Positions 45,840-54,703 of a DNA stretch of 64,000 bases are shown here, piece by piece. Both the position numbers and the translations under genes were made by a program. The stretch comes from a virus. Each line of letters starts with the position of its first letter. Within the stretch, counting starts at the first letter, position 1. Below the pieces are notes generated by a model. The model saw only the letters and a list, made by a program, of their open reading frames with translations, was not told the origin of the DNA and made no database searches. The stretch lies in IMG/VR virus record IMGVR_UViG_3300042908_000680, positions 85,499 to 149,498 of that record; one strand, written 5' to 3'.

Positions 45840-46227
45840 CGCTTTCTGAATATTTTAGGGTTATTAGTTCAATTCCATTCAACTCACACCAGTTTATCTT
45901 ATCATCGTCACGAACTTGACCTTTTATGAAGTCTGCTTTGCTCCTATGAAAGAATGGATTGTACTCATAGTGCTGCTCTCCATGAACCTCAACCCCTAGT
46001 TTAATAGAAGGAATGTAAAAGTCAAGGTACAGTACAGATTTTCTATGTAAGGCTGTGCTTCCCGGTAACTTTACTTCTTCTAATATTCTATAACTATTGT
46101 ATATTTCTTTTAGCAGGTTTCTAGCCCGAATATGATATTTAGATCGCTTACGTTTGTCATCATTAAAAACATCATATCCAGTTAGATTCCACGTATATTC
46201 CTTACCATTGATACCGGTAACTTTCAA
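45805..46227 (-). CDS. Vsr/DUF559-like PD-(D/E)XK nuclease (140 aa)
   Basis: The core is YLDFYIPSIKLGVEVHGEQH near residues 67-86, in which the aspartate and glutamate fit the catalytic D and E of a Vsr-like nuclease, followed by a helix (KGQVRDDDKINWCEL) and the strand GIELITLKYSE. Size and pattern are close to Vsr-type endonucleases. It has no N-terminal DNA-binding module, unlike the related gene at 22933. The start overlaps the recA stop by ATGA, so it is produced with RecA. It may nick DNA for repair or be a reduced homing enzyme. Confidence 0.7.
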   Translation of the reverse strand: MKVTGINGKEYTWNLTGYDVFNDDKRKRSKYHIRARNLLKEIYNSYRILEEVKLPGSTALHRKSVLYLDFYIPSIKLGVEVHGEQHYEYNPFFHRSKADFIKGQVRDDDKINWCELNGIELITLKYSESDDEWRQRIKGI

Positions 46228-47330
46228 TGAAGCTCCTTTATCTTGTCATAAAGAAATGACGAAATTGCTAGATTACTATTTAAAAATTCAGCTACATTAT
46301 TCACCCCTTGGAACTTAAAGAACCTTTCTATTTCATCTGGAGTCTTACCCACTTGGTTTTCTTCTAAAGTTTTGGTAACAATGGGATTTTCCGGTTCATC
46401 TACTGCACACTGTATGGTATACCAAGCACCAGCCGCCTTGATAAGCCTAAACTCACAGGCAATCTGAATTATCTCTTGTACCTCATCAACGCCAACCCCA
46501 TACTTAATCCAACTTTCTGCTGTACTATTTGGCCTACCACCAGCAGTTGATGTTTTTATTACCCAGTTGGCTATTTGACCAACATGAACACCAGTGTCCT
46601 TTGGTACTTGCCACTTCCCGCGATGTGTGATAACCATATTTGTACCGGCTTGATATTGTAACATGTTTCCACAATCTGCCATCTTTTGTGGTGCATATGG
46701 AGATCCGCCAGTATTAGCAATATTATGAGTGATACAAATTAATATAGTCTTATTCTTCATGAGCGTACCGCTGATACGCTTGAAAAACATGGAGAGTAAT
46801 CTTGGCAAAGCATTTCTTACACCAGTTCTAACTTCTCCCTCTAATTCACACGCTGGAACCATGTTAGATAGTGAGTCTGTGATGATAACACAGCCGGGAT
46901 CATTATTAATATAAAACTCAATAATGTTTAAGAAGTCTTCAGCAGATAGAACTCTCTCGTCGGTTGATTCTATAATAATAATGTTGTCTGGCTCTAAACC
47001 TCTAATACCATCAAAGTTTTGCTTAGATAGTCTACCCTCTGTGTTTATATAAATAATTCTCTTACTGAGCTTTTGGCACTTAGCAGCAAAATGCAGTGCT
47101 GTGGTGGTCTTTCCACTTTTTGGATCTCCTGTCATTACTACAACAGACCCCTCTCTTAGCCCACCGCCAAGAGCAATATCTAATGCTGGAGATATACCTA
47201 TAACTCCAAGGTTATTTATATTTTGAAGAACTTCTGTTCCACTCCTAACAACATCACCATATTTGCTAACTATTGAATTGCTAACTGCATCTTCCGAAAA
47301 CTTACCTGTTATCTTCTTGGCTTTACTCAT
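46224..47330 (-). CDS. recA: RecA/UvsX-like recombinase
   Basis: Walker A is GDPKSGKTT at 68-76, following ALDIALGGGLREGSVVVM, a typical RecA opening. YINTEGR near 94-100, VIITDSLSNM (D152, Walker B) and ICITHNI, with GGSPYAPQKMADCGN, match the RecA core. The 368-residue protein lacks a clear RecA C-terminal domain and is closer in size to UvsX. It drives homologous strand exchange in the cytoplasm. GAGGAA precedes the start. The Vsr-like nuclease gene overlaps its end. Confidence 0.85.
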   Translation of the reverse strand: MSKAKKITGKFSEDAVSNSIVSKYGDVVRSGTEVLQNINNLGVIGISPALDIALGGGLREGSVVVMTGDPKSGKTTTALHFAAKCQKLSKRIIYINTEGRLSKQNFDGIRGLEPDNIIIIESTDERVLSAEDFLNIIEFYINNDPGCVIITDSLSNMVPACELEGEVRTGVRNALPRLLSMFFKRISGTLMKNKTILICITHNIANTGGSPYAPQKMADCGNMLQYQAGTNMVITHRGKWQVPKDTGVHVGQIANWVIKTSTAGGRPNSTAESWIKYGVGVDEVQEIIQIACEFRLIKAAGAWYTIQCAVDEPENPIVTKTLEENQVGKTPDEIERFFKFQGVNNVAEFLNSNLAISSFLYDKIKELH

Positions 47331-47337
47331 AAGTTCC

Positions 47338-47940
47338 TCAAGTGAATAATTTCATAACAAATTGTGCCTTTTGATAATCTTCGGCATCTCTACATAATAT
47401 GCCAAGACCTCTATGTGTTCTTTCTCCGCTTCTGTCTTTACAGTCTATAATACCATGATACCCCAAAGAAGTCCACTCGTCAAATGCCCATTTTGGACCT
47501 TCACAGTACTGAGATGAATTTGATACATCGTGCAATAATATACATTTAGGCATGTAATTTTTTAGTATTTTAGTTTCAGCTTGAACAGCATTTAATGTAT
47601 GATCACCATCTAATAATATAATAGATTCTGAGTTTATTTCTTTGTCAATAGCAGACAAGCTAGATTCTTGATATAATGTTAAATTTAATAAACCACTAGC
47701 TTGTTCACGTATTTTTAAAACCGGATCAGTAAAATGCAAATCTATCAAAACACACTTATTACCAGACTCTTCACAAGCCCTCACTATACACGAAGTTGAT
47801 ACTCCATAGCAAGAGCCAACTTCTATAAAATTAGAAAATTTATTTACACTTTTGATAAAGTATTCTATTATATTGGCATGTCTAATATCCATTGACATTG
47901 TATTGTTTAGATAGGGTTCAATAATATTGTGATACTTCAT
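47338..47940 (-). CDS. Class I SAM methyltransferase (Methyltransf_24-like)
   Basis: Motif I is FIEVGSCYGVSTSCIV near residues 38-53; CVLIDLHFTDP is the acidic ribose-binding strand; IILLDGDHTLNAVQAE near 107-122 is the DGDH signature of Methyltransf_24 proteins; CILLHDVS follows. These enzymes often modify sugars or small molecules linked to glycan genes. Here it stands apart, between recA and a gene of unknown function, with AAGGAA before its start. Confidence 0.75.
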   Translation of the reverse strand: MKYHNIIEPYLNNTMSMDIRHANIIEYFIKSVNKFSNFIEVGSCYGVSTSCIVRACEESGNKCVLIDLHFTDPVLKIREQASGLLNLTLYQESSLSAIDKEINSESIILLDGDHTLNAVQAETKILKNYMPKCILLHDVSNSSQYCEGPKWAFDEWTSLGYHGIIDCKDRSGERTHRGLGILCRDAEDYQKAQFVMKLFT

Positions 47941-48455
47941 AAGTTCCTTAATTTATTAATATTTTTCTTGTTTGAACCAAAAGATGCTGCTCTAGAAGAT
48001 AAAGTCTGTGATTCTACATGTGCTTCTAAGTTTATTTTTAGTTTTTCTTTCTCTTCATCAATTTTTTGTTGATGTTTTGCAATTACTTTTTCTGCTTCTG
48101 GACTAATCTTATACCCTCGCCCATTTTGAACACCAAGTACCAGTAGCCTATCAAAGTCTTTAGATTTTATAGCTTGCAATATAGCTTCTTCACTATATTT
48201 CTTTCTAAGTTGGACGGCAGCACCGTGCTGTTTCTTCCACAGCCAATGTAGGGGATCTCCTTTAGTCCAAAACTTATATGATGGTTTCCCCAAGTTCAAT
48301 TTCTCAGACCTTCTCAAAACTATATATTCTGCAACGTATGCTTCAAAAGTACAATATTCACCAGTGTGGATATGCTTATACTTATGAGTTTCAGACCACT
48401 GCTTTTGATAATCTTGATTAAAAAGGTCAGGCTTCTCTTTTTTCGGTGTAGTCAT
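47937..48455 (-). CDS. Conserved-looking phage protein, unknown function (172 aa)
   Basis: The first half has several tryptophans and aromatic residues in polar surroundings (QKQWSETHKYKHIHTGEYC, KFWTKGDPLHWLWKKQHG), which is typical of a small globular DNA-associated protein. Residues about 120-150 form a charged helix (EKVIAKHQQKIDEEKEKL). No catalytic motif or signal is seen. It overlaps the methyltransferase gene by ATGA and the next gene upstream by 29 bases. Function is unknown. Confidence 0.6.
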   Translation of the reverse strand: MTTPKKEKPDLFNQDYQKQWSETHKYKHIHTGEYCTFEAYVAEYIVLRRSEKLNLGKPSYKFWTKGDPLHWLWKKQHGAAVQLRKKYSEEAILQAIKSKDFDRLLVLGVQNGRGYKISPEAEKVIAKHQQKIDEEKEKLKINLEAHVESQTLSSRAASFGSNKKNINKLRNL

Positions 48456-48861
48456 ATATTAATGCTTCCTCAAAACAGTTTTCAATTTTATCTTCATCTT
48501 CTAATTCTTTAATCAATTCTGGAATAACCCAAATAGTTTTCTTAACAATATTATTATATAACATACCAATAGTAAATGTTTGGCGTGTTGACTGACCGAA
48601 TGATCCTATTATGGATCGCGTTAAGTATACACCATCTGAATCTAGCGTGTCAACCTCTATAGAGTGAGATCGGTACTGTAGCCCAACTTTCTTAATTGAT
48701 AATTTGTTTTCTTGACAATATATTTTTAATTCAAACCAATCTGAATAATCTATTAGATATATTTCTAAATCATTAGATAAGATCGCTCTTATCCAAGTAT
48801 TATACTTATCTTTTTTATATTCTTCTAGCCAATCTTTATATGATGTTATGAAATTTTTCAT
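48427..48861 (-). CDS. Unknown protein of the replication block (144 aa)
   Basis: The start at 48861 gives an ATGA overlap with the HTH gene; 48879 would overlap by 22 bases. The protein is acidic and mixed alpha/beta (NDLEIYLIDYSDWFELKIY, KTIWVIPELIKELEDEDK). It has no cysteines paired in a motif, no signal peptide and no membrane helix. It ends in a charged tail. No family recognised; position suggests an early or middle phage function. Confidence 0.6.
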   Translation of the reverse strand: MKNFITSYKDWLEEYKKDKYNTWIRAILSNDLEIYLIDYSDWFELKIYCQENKLSIKKVGLQYRSHSIEVDTLDSDGVYLTRSIIGSFGQSTRQTFTIGMLYNNIVKKTIWVIPELIKELEDEDKIENCFEEALIYDYTEKREA

Positions 48862-49142
48862 CTGATCTTGGTTACACAATCGTGCTTTTTGGGGGTAATT
48901 TTTTTGTTTTCATCTATCATTGTAGATGCACTTTCTGTCATGATTGTAGCACCATTCTGACGAGCAAATTGCTGATCAATTAATGTCCTTGGTGCTTCAA
49001 CCTTACTCTTTTTTATATATTTCTCTATAGCCCCAACCGCTCTATCTAAATCTGTAGCTATCTGCTCCATCGACTGTCCAGATTTAAATTTTTCTTCAAC
49101 ATAAAAAGCTTCTGCTTTTCCAAGTGGTCCTGTTTTAGCCAT
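48858..49142 (-). CDS. Small helix-turn-helix protein (94 aa)
   Basis: Residues about 10-43 look like a helix-turn-helix (FYVEEKFKSGQSMEQIATDL, then AVGAIEKYIKKSK), of the type found in terminase small subunits, sigma-like region 4 or recombinase N-termini. The rest is polar and unstructured. It may be a small regulator or DNA-binding accessory protein. It overlaps the gene upstream by eight bases. Confidence 0.6.
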   Translation of the reverse strand: MAKTGPLGKAEAFYVEEKFKSGQSMEQIATDLDRAVGAIEKYIKKSKVEAPRTLIDQQFARQNGATIMTESASTMIDENKKITPKKHDCVTKIR

Positions 49143-49482
49143 TAATAAAACTCCTTTGCGCTCTTGTCATATATAATGAGTTCTTACTTTTCAAATATGA
49201 AACATAATAGTCATATGTTTGCTTACTGACTGTCTTGTATTCTAGCCTTAGATTTGATTCTCTATGGCTATCAGCACCGTATGGATCATATGGTTGACTA
49301 TTAAATACAAGGATGACATATTTCATTTGGATTCGCCCATCACCAATATCTGCGGTGATCATCTTTGCGAAAACCCTTTCATATTCATCAACAATTTGCA
49401 TTCCTATCTTGTTGATAGAAACTTCATTAATTTCTTTCTTATCAATATTTTCAACACTATCTGATGAGCTAATAAACTTCAT
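49135..49482 (-). CDS. Unknown protein of the nucleotide/replication block (115 aa)
   Basis: A 115-residue soluble protein. After an acidic start, residues about 25-65 form alternating strands and helices (MQIVDEYERVFAKMI, MKYVILVFNSQPYDPYG) and the end is basic and helical (YDYYVSYLKSKNSLYMTRAQR). Length and composition are normal for small phage accessory proteins. ATGA couples it to the zinc-ribbon gene upstream. No function recognised. Confidence 0.55.
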   Translation of the reverse strand: MKFISSSDSVENIDKKEINEVSINKIGMQIVDEYERVFAKMITADIGDGRIQMKYVILVFNSQPYDPYGADSHRESNLRLEYKTVSKQTYDYYVSYLKSKNSLYMTRAQRSFING

Positions 49483-49829
49483 TTTTCACCTGTCATTATA
49501 TATTTAGTTCTTTGAGTTTCTGACATTTTATTTATTTCTTTTTTAGAGGCAGACCCCAATGAAGAAAAGTGCGAGTCATTACCCACACTCTTCTTCGATT
49601 GGGCTTCTATCTCAGACTTCTCGTAGTGACCTTTTTTAGACCAATTTCTATCCGCGAGACTTCCAATAGTCTTAGGTTCTGACATAAAAGAAGCTATCCC
49701 ACCATATATTACCCTTCTCAGACCTTCTTTTCCACAATTTGTGCATTGAGTCAAAGCATCATCTTTTATAGATTGGTAAACGTCCTTCATTTCATGCGAA
49801 CATTCATCACAAACGTAGTCATATAGCAT
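49479..49829 (-). CDS. FmdB-type zinc-ribbon protein
   Basis: The N-terminal 40 residues match FmdB-type zinc ribbons: YDYVCDECSHEMKD with C7 and C10, then QCTNCGKEGLRRV with C29 and C32. The remainder is polar and likely disordered, ending in a basic helix. Such proteins are common small phage genes of uncertain role, possibly transcriptional. It lies seven bases after phoH. Confidence 0.65.
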   Translation of the reverse strand: MLYDYVCDECSHEMKDVYQSIKDDALTQCTNCGKEGLRRVIYGGIASFMSEPKTIGSLADRNWSKKGHYEKSEIEAQSKKSVGNDSHFSSLGSASKKEINKMSETQRTKYIMTGEK

Positions 49830-49836
49830 TTTTTCC

Positions 49837-50529
49837 TCAAGATTCTAGAGCGTGTAAAACCGCTCCTAATATTCCATTTCTTTGTATATCTTGATAACCT
49901 AAACCGCAAATACCAATACCATTAATATTACTTAATTTATCTATGCATTCTAATAATCCATTACCACGATACAAGTCTGTTTGTTTTGTATCGCCATTGA
50001 TCATAACCTTAGAATTCTCGCCCATTCTTGTTATAAACATTTTGATCTGCTCTAATGTGCAATTTTGGGCTTCGTCTAAAATCATATATGCATTATGGAA
50101 TGTTGATCCTCTCATTGTTTCTAACGGCTCAAATCTTATTCTTCTAGTATTATAGTACAAGCCAAACTTATCTCTGCCTAGAAAATACTTAAGATTTTCT
50201 TCCATAGGCTGTAAGTATGGTTTAATCTTGTCCCCAAGTTCTCCCGGTAAAGAGCCAATATCTTTACCAGTGCAAACTAAAGGTCTTGTTACTATAATGG
50301 ATTCTATCTTATCCTTCATAAGATGTTCAGCAGCTATACCGGCAGCAATAAAAGATTTGCCAGTACCAGATGGGCCAGTGCAAAAAATAATATCATTCTC
50401 AACAATAGATAAGATATATTCTTTTTGATTGTCCGTTTTAGCTATTAAAACATTTTCTTTAGGAGTTTGCTTTTTATTTTTTTTGTTGTTATTATTCTTT
50501 CTCGGATTGTTATTTGCCGCTGCTGCCAA
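49837..50529 (-). CDS. phoH: PhoH-like ATPase with TTG start
   Basis: Walker A is GPSGTGKS at 52-59; MILDEAQN gives Walker B D152 and E153; TRPLVCTGKDIGSLPGEL and GDTKQTDL are PhoH hallmarks. The first 22 residues are a basic Ala/Asn/Lys-rich tail. No ATG occurs before Walker A, so the start must be non-ATG; TTG at 50529 has GGGGAG nine bases upstream and overlaps the dUTPase gene by 20 bases. PhoH proteins are RNA-related ATPases often carried by marine and freshwater phages. Confidence 0.85.
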   Translation of the reverse strand: MAAAANNNPRKNNNNKKNKKQTPKENVLIAKTDNQKEYILSIVENDIIFCTGPSGTGKSFIAAGIAAEHLMKDKIESIIVTRPLVCTGKDIGSLPGELGDKIKPYLQPMEENLKYFLGRDKFGLYYNTRRIRFEPLETMRGSTFHNAYMILDEAQNCTLEQIKMFITRMGENSKVMINGDTKQTDLYRGNGLLECIDKLSNINGIGICGLGYQDIQRNGILGAVLHALES

Positions 50530-50929
50530 AGCCGTTGTCTCCCCGTTGCGAGGAACCTAACGTTTCATGGACCTCCATACTTACGCGAGGAACCTCTTGG
50601 AATATAATCTGAGCGATTCTATCCCCGGTATTTATACCTACAACTTCGTCAGAAGTGTTGTATAAGCATACCATTATTTCTCCTCTATATCCGCTATCCA
50701 CTACCCCTGCTAAAACATCAATACCTTGTTTAACTGACAAGCCCGATCTGGGCCAAATTAAACCGGCTAGATGATCTGGCATTTGTATTGCTATCCCCGT
50801 TCTGACAGTCTTACGTTGTTTTGGTGGTATGACGGTATCAAGTACTGAGTATAAGTCAAATCCTGCGTCATTTATGTTAGCCTTTGTTGGAACTTTGGCA
50901 TTATTATCAAGTAATTGAACAGAAATCAT
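50510..50929 (-). CDS. dut: dUTPase
   Basis: All five dUTPase motifs are present in the 139-residue protein: DAGFDLYS at 21-28, WPRSGLSVKQGI at 59-70, GVVDSGYRGEI at 75-85 (D78), NTGDRIAQIIF at 100-110 and RGDNGFGSSG at 129-138. It hydrolyses dUTP to dUMP, keeping uracil out of DNA and feeding thymidylate synthesis. It acts as a trimer in the cytoplasm. ATGA couples it to nrdB upstream. Confidence 0.95.
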   Translation of the reverse strand: MISVQLLDNNAKVPTKANINDAGFDLYSVLDTVIPPKQRKTVRTGIAIQMPDHLAGLIWPRSGLSVKQGIDVLAGVVDSGYRGEIMVCLYNTSDEVVGINTGDRIAQIIFQEVPRVSMEVHETLGSSQRGDNGFGSSGK

Positions 50930-52005
50930 AGATCAAATCCTCCTAGGTCAACGTCCTCTAAGTCATTCTTACTAGCACCAATTTTATATGAAGTAATTTC
51001 ATGCTCTTGTGGTGCAACTTGTACCGATTCACTATTCATCCAAGGGTCAGTCCATCCAGATATTGGGTTTCTACAACCCTTATCGTATGGTAGTCCTATG
51101 TTCTTTCTTCTGGTCATACACAGCCAATCAATATATTCAGCCATAACTTTTTCATTCAAACCAATGATTGATCCATCTTTAAATAGGTATTCTGACCATG
51201 CCTTTTCTTCATTTGCTGCGGATTCAAACATTGCTACAGCTTCTTCTTGGCATTCTTCTGCTATCTTTACAAATCCCTCTTCTGGAACATTGTGAAGAAT
51301 CTTGATAATTTCTTGAGTATTATAAAGATGTAATGCCTCATCGCGTTTTATTAGCTTAATAATGTCTGCATTCCCAATCATTTTCTTATTTTCTGCAAAC
51401 GCGAATGCAGAGATAAATGAAACATAAAATCTAACCGCTTCAAGTATGTTAACGCTAATGAGAGTTAGGTAAATCTGCTTTTTTATATCTTTAACTTTGC
51501 CGGAATGACCTACTTCTCGTAAAGCGTTATATTCTTTTATTGCTACATTAGCTCGTTTGAGAATTTCTTTGTCTGTTAAACAGCTATCTAATATTTCACT
51601 AGGATTATTATATACGTTCTTAATGATATATGTATAGCTGTAACTATGAATTTGTTCGAAAAATTGCCAAACATTCATACAAGCTTCTAATTCTGGATTA
51701 GAAACATACTGATTGAAGCTTGGAACACCCCTACAAATAACTGAATCAAGCATAGTTTGATATTTAAGATTAGATGTGAAAATAAATCTTTCATTCTCAC
51801 TCATAATATCATCATTTTTGAAGTCATTACGATCTTTCTTCAGTTCTATTTCTTCTGGACGCCAAAAGAATTCAATTTGTTTCTTATATAAATCAAAAAA
51901 TACTGGATATTTAAATTTATCATATCTCTGTAATGATAAGTTTTCGCCTAAAAATAATGGTTGCTTCAAGTAGTCAACGTTTTTAGTATTTAATATTGTT
52001 TTCAT
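50926..52005 (-). CDS. nrdB: Ribonucleotide reductase class I small subunit
   Basis: The 359-residue protein has the NrdB metal site: D87 in KYQTMLDSVICRG, E117 and H120 in WQFFEQIHSYSYTYII, and later EAVRFYVSFISAFAFAE and RDEALHL. Y124 is in the place of the radical tyrosine (E. coli Y122), so this looks like a standard tyrosyl-radical enzyme. It works with NrdA to make dNDPs. The gene is separated from nrdA by an HNH gene whose end it overlaps by 23 bases. Confidence 0.95.
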   Translation of the reverse strand: MKTILNTKNVDYLKQPLFLGENLSLQRYDKFKYPVFFDLYKKQIEFFWRPEEIELKKDRNDFKNDDIMSENERFIFTSNLKYQTMLDSVICRGVPSFNQYVSNPELEACMNVWQFFEQIHSYSYTYIIKNVYNNPSEILDSCLTDKEILKRANVAIKEYNALREVGHSGKVKDIKKQIYLTLISVNILEAVRFYVSFISAFAFAENKKMIGNADIIKLIKRDEALHLYNTQEIIKILHNVPEEGFVKIAEECQEEAVAMFESAANEEKAWSEYLFKDGSIIGLNEKVMAEYIDWLCMTRRKNIGLPYDKGCRNPISGWTDPWMNSESVQVAPQEHEITSYKIGASKNDLEDVDLGGFDL

Positions 52006-52453
52006 GTTCCAATCTTCTTTCTATAGCTTTATTTATATCATCAAAAAAGCCTAACTCTTTGCGTTTACCATTAATTTGTATTCTTACTTGCCACTTTTTT
52101 CTTATTTTATTCCAAGAAATACCTCTATACCCACTAGTTGAATCTTTTCTAACATGTGAATTACTTTGATTAATTTCTTGTGTGACATCTCGTAAATTAT
52201 TAATACAATTATTCTGTTTATTTCTATCAATGTGATCTATTTGATTTTTAGGCCATTCATCATAATACAAATACCATGCCAATCTGTGTGCTTTATATCT
52301 TTTATATCCTACTGATATTACTATATACCCCTTATTATCAATAGTACCTGCGATATCTCCCGCCTTTGTATATCCCAAATTAGGATTTATTTTCCAGAAT
52401 ATATTTCCAGTGTTGGGGTCATATAATAACATTTCTTTTAAATTATATTGCAC
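51983..52453 (-). CDS. HNH-AP2 homing endonuclease between nrdA and nrdB
   Basis: Counted from a GTG start at 52453, which has GAGGGTGG upstream and overlaps the end of nrdA by 11 bases, the protein has 156 residues. LKEMLLYDPNTGNIFW is the usual family opening; YKAHRLAWYLYYDEWP then QIDHIDRNKQNNCINNLR give the HNH motif; SGYRGISWNKIRKKWQVRI near the end is an AP2 DNA-binding domain. A longer ORF from 52501 would run deep into nrdA. Freestanding endonucleases in the nrdA-nrdB junction are also known in T4-type phages (MobE). Confidence 0.85.
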   Translation of the reverse strand: MQYNLKEMLLYDPNTGNIFWKINPNLGYTKAGDIAGTIDNKGYIVISVGYKRYKAHRLAWYLYYDEWPKNQIDHIDRNKQNNCINNLRDVTQEINQSNSHVRKDSTSGYRGISWNKIRKKWQVRIQINGKRKELGFFDDINKAIERRLEHENNIKY

Positions 52454-54677
52454 AAGAACCACCCTCACAGGTAGATAACAAATCTTTTTCAGTATTACCA
52501 TCAGAATCTGGCGTATTGCAATAATAAAAGTTCTTTACACCATATTTATACCCCTGTATCTGATCTTTGATTAAAATACTCAAAGGAATATTGCCGTCAG
52601 GATAATGGGAATAATTATAGTATAAATTAACACTTATACTCATATCAACAAATTTTTGTAACACTGCACAAATATTTAATATTGCTTTGTTGTTTGGCAT
52701 TTCCCACGCTAAAGTATAGTAATTTTTACGAGAAGCATAATTTGGCACTAATTGCTTTAGGATGCCGTTCTTAGCCTTTTTATAAGACATGAGGCTACGG
52801 ACAGGTTCAATTCCATTTGTGCTGTTCTGGATGACGCTAGAGGACTCACAGGGCATTATAGCAGTCAGAGTAGAGTGTCTTAGACCATGAATTTTGATCC
52901 TAGCTCTCAAACCCTCCCAATCCATAATATACTCTGGCTTAACCAGTTCGTCAACTGTTTTTTTGTACCAATCGATTGGAAGCAATCCGCGAGAATATTT
53001 AGTCTCATTAAATTTATTACATGGACCCTTGAGTTCAGCAAGTTTGCAGGACTCATTTAGTAAGTACCACTGAATTTTTTCCATGATTTCATGAACTAAT
53101 CTTAATGTTTCGGCATCATCATATTTTAGCTTGTGCTTTGCTAAAAATGCAGCAAAATTAGTAATACCAATTCCAAGTGATCTACGATTCTTTGTAAAGT
53201 TTTCACCAGCCGCTACTGGATAATCTTGATAATCAATAATAGATTCTAAAGACTTTACAGCAATAGAGCAAGCTTTTTCTATGTCCTTGTTATCTTCCAG
53301 TTCAAGTAGGTTTAATGCTGACAGAATACAAATACCAATTTCGCCCTCTTTGTCATCTATAGATGATATTGGTTTAGTTGGATGGATAATTTCTTGACAT
53401 AGATTACTCATGTAAACTGGGGCATCCCATGATCCATGCTCATTAGCATTATCAATATTCATAACATAAATGCGACCAGTTTCTAATCTCTCTTTGGTAA
53501 AAATTTCAGCAAGCTTTCTTGCATTAATTTTCTTCTTCATCTTTACGTAGCGAGCGTTTTCATATTTTTCATATAGCTTTTTGAAGTCTTCATTATTGTT
53601 CATAGAACTATAAAGACCACCAGTTTCATGAGGACTCATTAGTGTAATGTCTTCATTTTTAATTAAACGCTCATAGAATAACTTGTTAAACTGAACAGAA
53701 TAATCTAGCTTTCTTACTCTATTATCGTCAGTTCCCGCGTTATTCTTTAATGTCATTACATCTTCAATTTCATAGTGCCAAAATGGAATATGCACAGTAG
53801 CAGAACCACCACGAATACCATTCTGACTTGTTGCTTTAACCGTTGACTCAAATATCTTTAAGTATGGGATAAGACCAGTATGAATTACTTCGCCGCCCCT
53901 AATGCTAGAGTTAATTGGGCGAATGCGGCCAATATTTAAACCAATGCCAGCCCTTCTTGCAGTATACTTTCCAACAGCGTGTACGCTTGAAAATATAGAA
54001 TCAAGATCATCTTCAACGTCTACTAGAACACAGCTAGCAAACTGTTTGATTTTAGTTCTTACGCCAGCCATGATTGGAGTTGGAAGATTAATCTTGAATG
54101 TAGAGAAACATTCATATGCTTCTTCTACTTCTTCTACGGTATCAAATAAAGACATAGCGATTGCTATATAAGCAAACTGTGGTGTTTCATACATTTGTCC
54201 GGTAGACCTATTTTTGATAAGATACTTATCTATCATTTGCTGTAATCCAGCATAAGTATACAAATAATCTCTATCATGATCAACAAACTTCTCAATCTGA
54301 TCTATTTGTTCTTTACTCCACTTTGATAGTAGAGTATCGTCATATATTTCAGCTTTTACGTTACTAGATATATGAGACAACAAACTTGGTGGAGCATCAT
54401 GGTTTTCCCAAAGATCTTTTCTGAGAGACATATTCAATAGTCTAGATGCAACATATTGATAGTTTGGCTTGCTGGGAGAAGTTAGATCGTTAGCAGACTT
54501 GATTAAGATTTGATGGATTTCTTCTGTGGTTATTCCATCTTTTAAAGAGAGGTTAGCATTCATCTCTATATCTGACCAAGAAACGTTAGCGATGTCTTTT
54601 ATCGCCCACTCTACAACTTTATGAATCTTCTCAACTGTATAGACTTCGAAACTACCGTTCCTTTTTTGAACGCGCAT
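52443..54677 (-). CDS. nrdA: Ribonucleotide reductase class I large subunit
   Basis: An ATP-cone is at the N-terminus (KRNGSFEVYTVEKIHKVV). C216 (FASCVLV) and C450 (IGICILSA) form the redox pair; N425, C427 and E429 (MSNLCQEI) are the catalytic triad with the thiyl cysteine; Y718 and Y719 belong to the radical transfer path; C737 and C742 (CEGGSC) are the C-terminal shuttle cysteines. At 744 residues it is complete. It reduces NDPs to dNDPs with NrdB. Strong GAGGGG precedes the start. Confidence 0.95.
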   Translation of the reverse strand: MRVQKRNGSFEVYTVEKIHKVVEWAIKDIANVSWSDIEMNANLSLKDGITTEEIHQILIKSANDLTSPSKPNYQYVASRLLNMSLRKDLWENHDAPPSLLSHISSNVKAEIYDDTLLSKWSKEQIDQIEKFVDHDRDYLYTYAGLQQMIDKYLIKNRSTGQMYETPQFAYIAIAMSLFDTVEEVEEAYECFSTFKINLPTPIMAGVRTKIKQFASCVLVDVEDDLDSIFSSVHAVGKYTARRAGIGLNIGRIRPINSSIRGGEVIHTGLIPYLKIFESTVKATSQNGIRGGSATVHIPFWHYEIEDVMTLKNNAGTDDNRVRKLDYSVQFNKLFYERLIKNEDITLMSPHETGGLYSSMNNNEDFKKLYEKYENARYVKMKKKINARKLAEIFTKERLETGRIYVMNIDNANEHGSWDAPVYMSNLCQEIIHPTKPISSIDDKEGEIGICILSALNLLELEDNKDIEKACSIAVKSLESIIDYQDYPVAAGENFTKNRRSLGIGITNFAAFLAKHKLKYDDAETLRLVHEIMEKIQWYLLNESCKLAELKGPCNKFNETKYSRGLLPIDWYKKTVDELVKPEYIMDWEGLRARIKIHGLRHSTLTAIMPCESSSVIQNSTNGIEPVRSLMSYKKAKNGILKQLVPNYASRKNYYTLAWEMPNNKAILNICAVLQKFVDMSISVNLYYNYSHYPDGNIPLSILIKDQIQGYKYGVKNFYYCNTPDSDGNTEKDLLSTCEGGSCAI

Positions 54678-54703
54678 AATCCCCTCTTTCTTTTAATCAA
54701 CTA

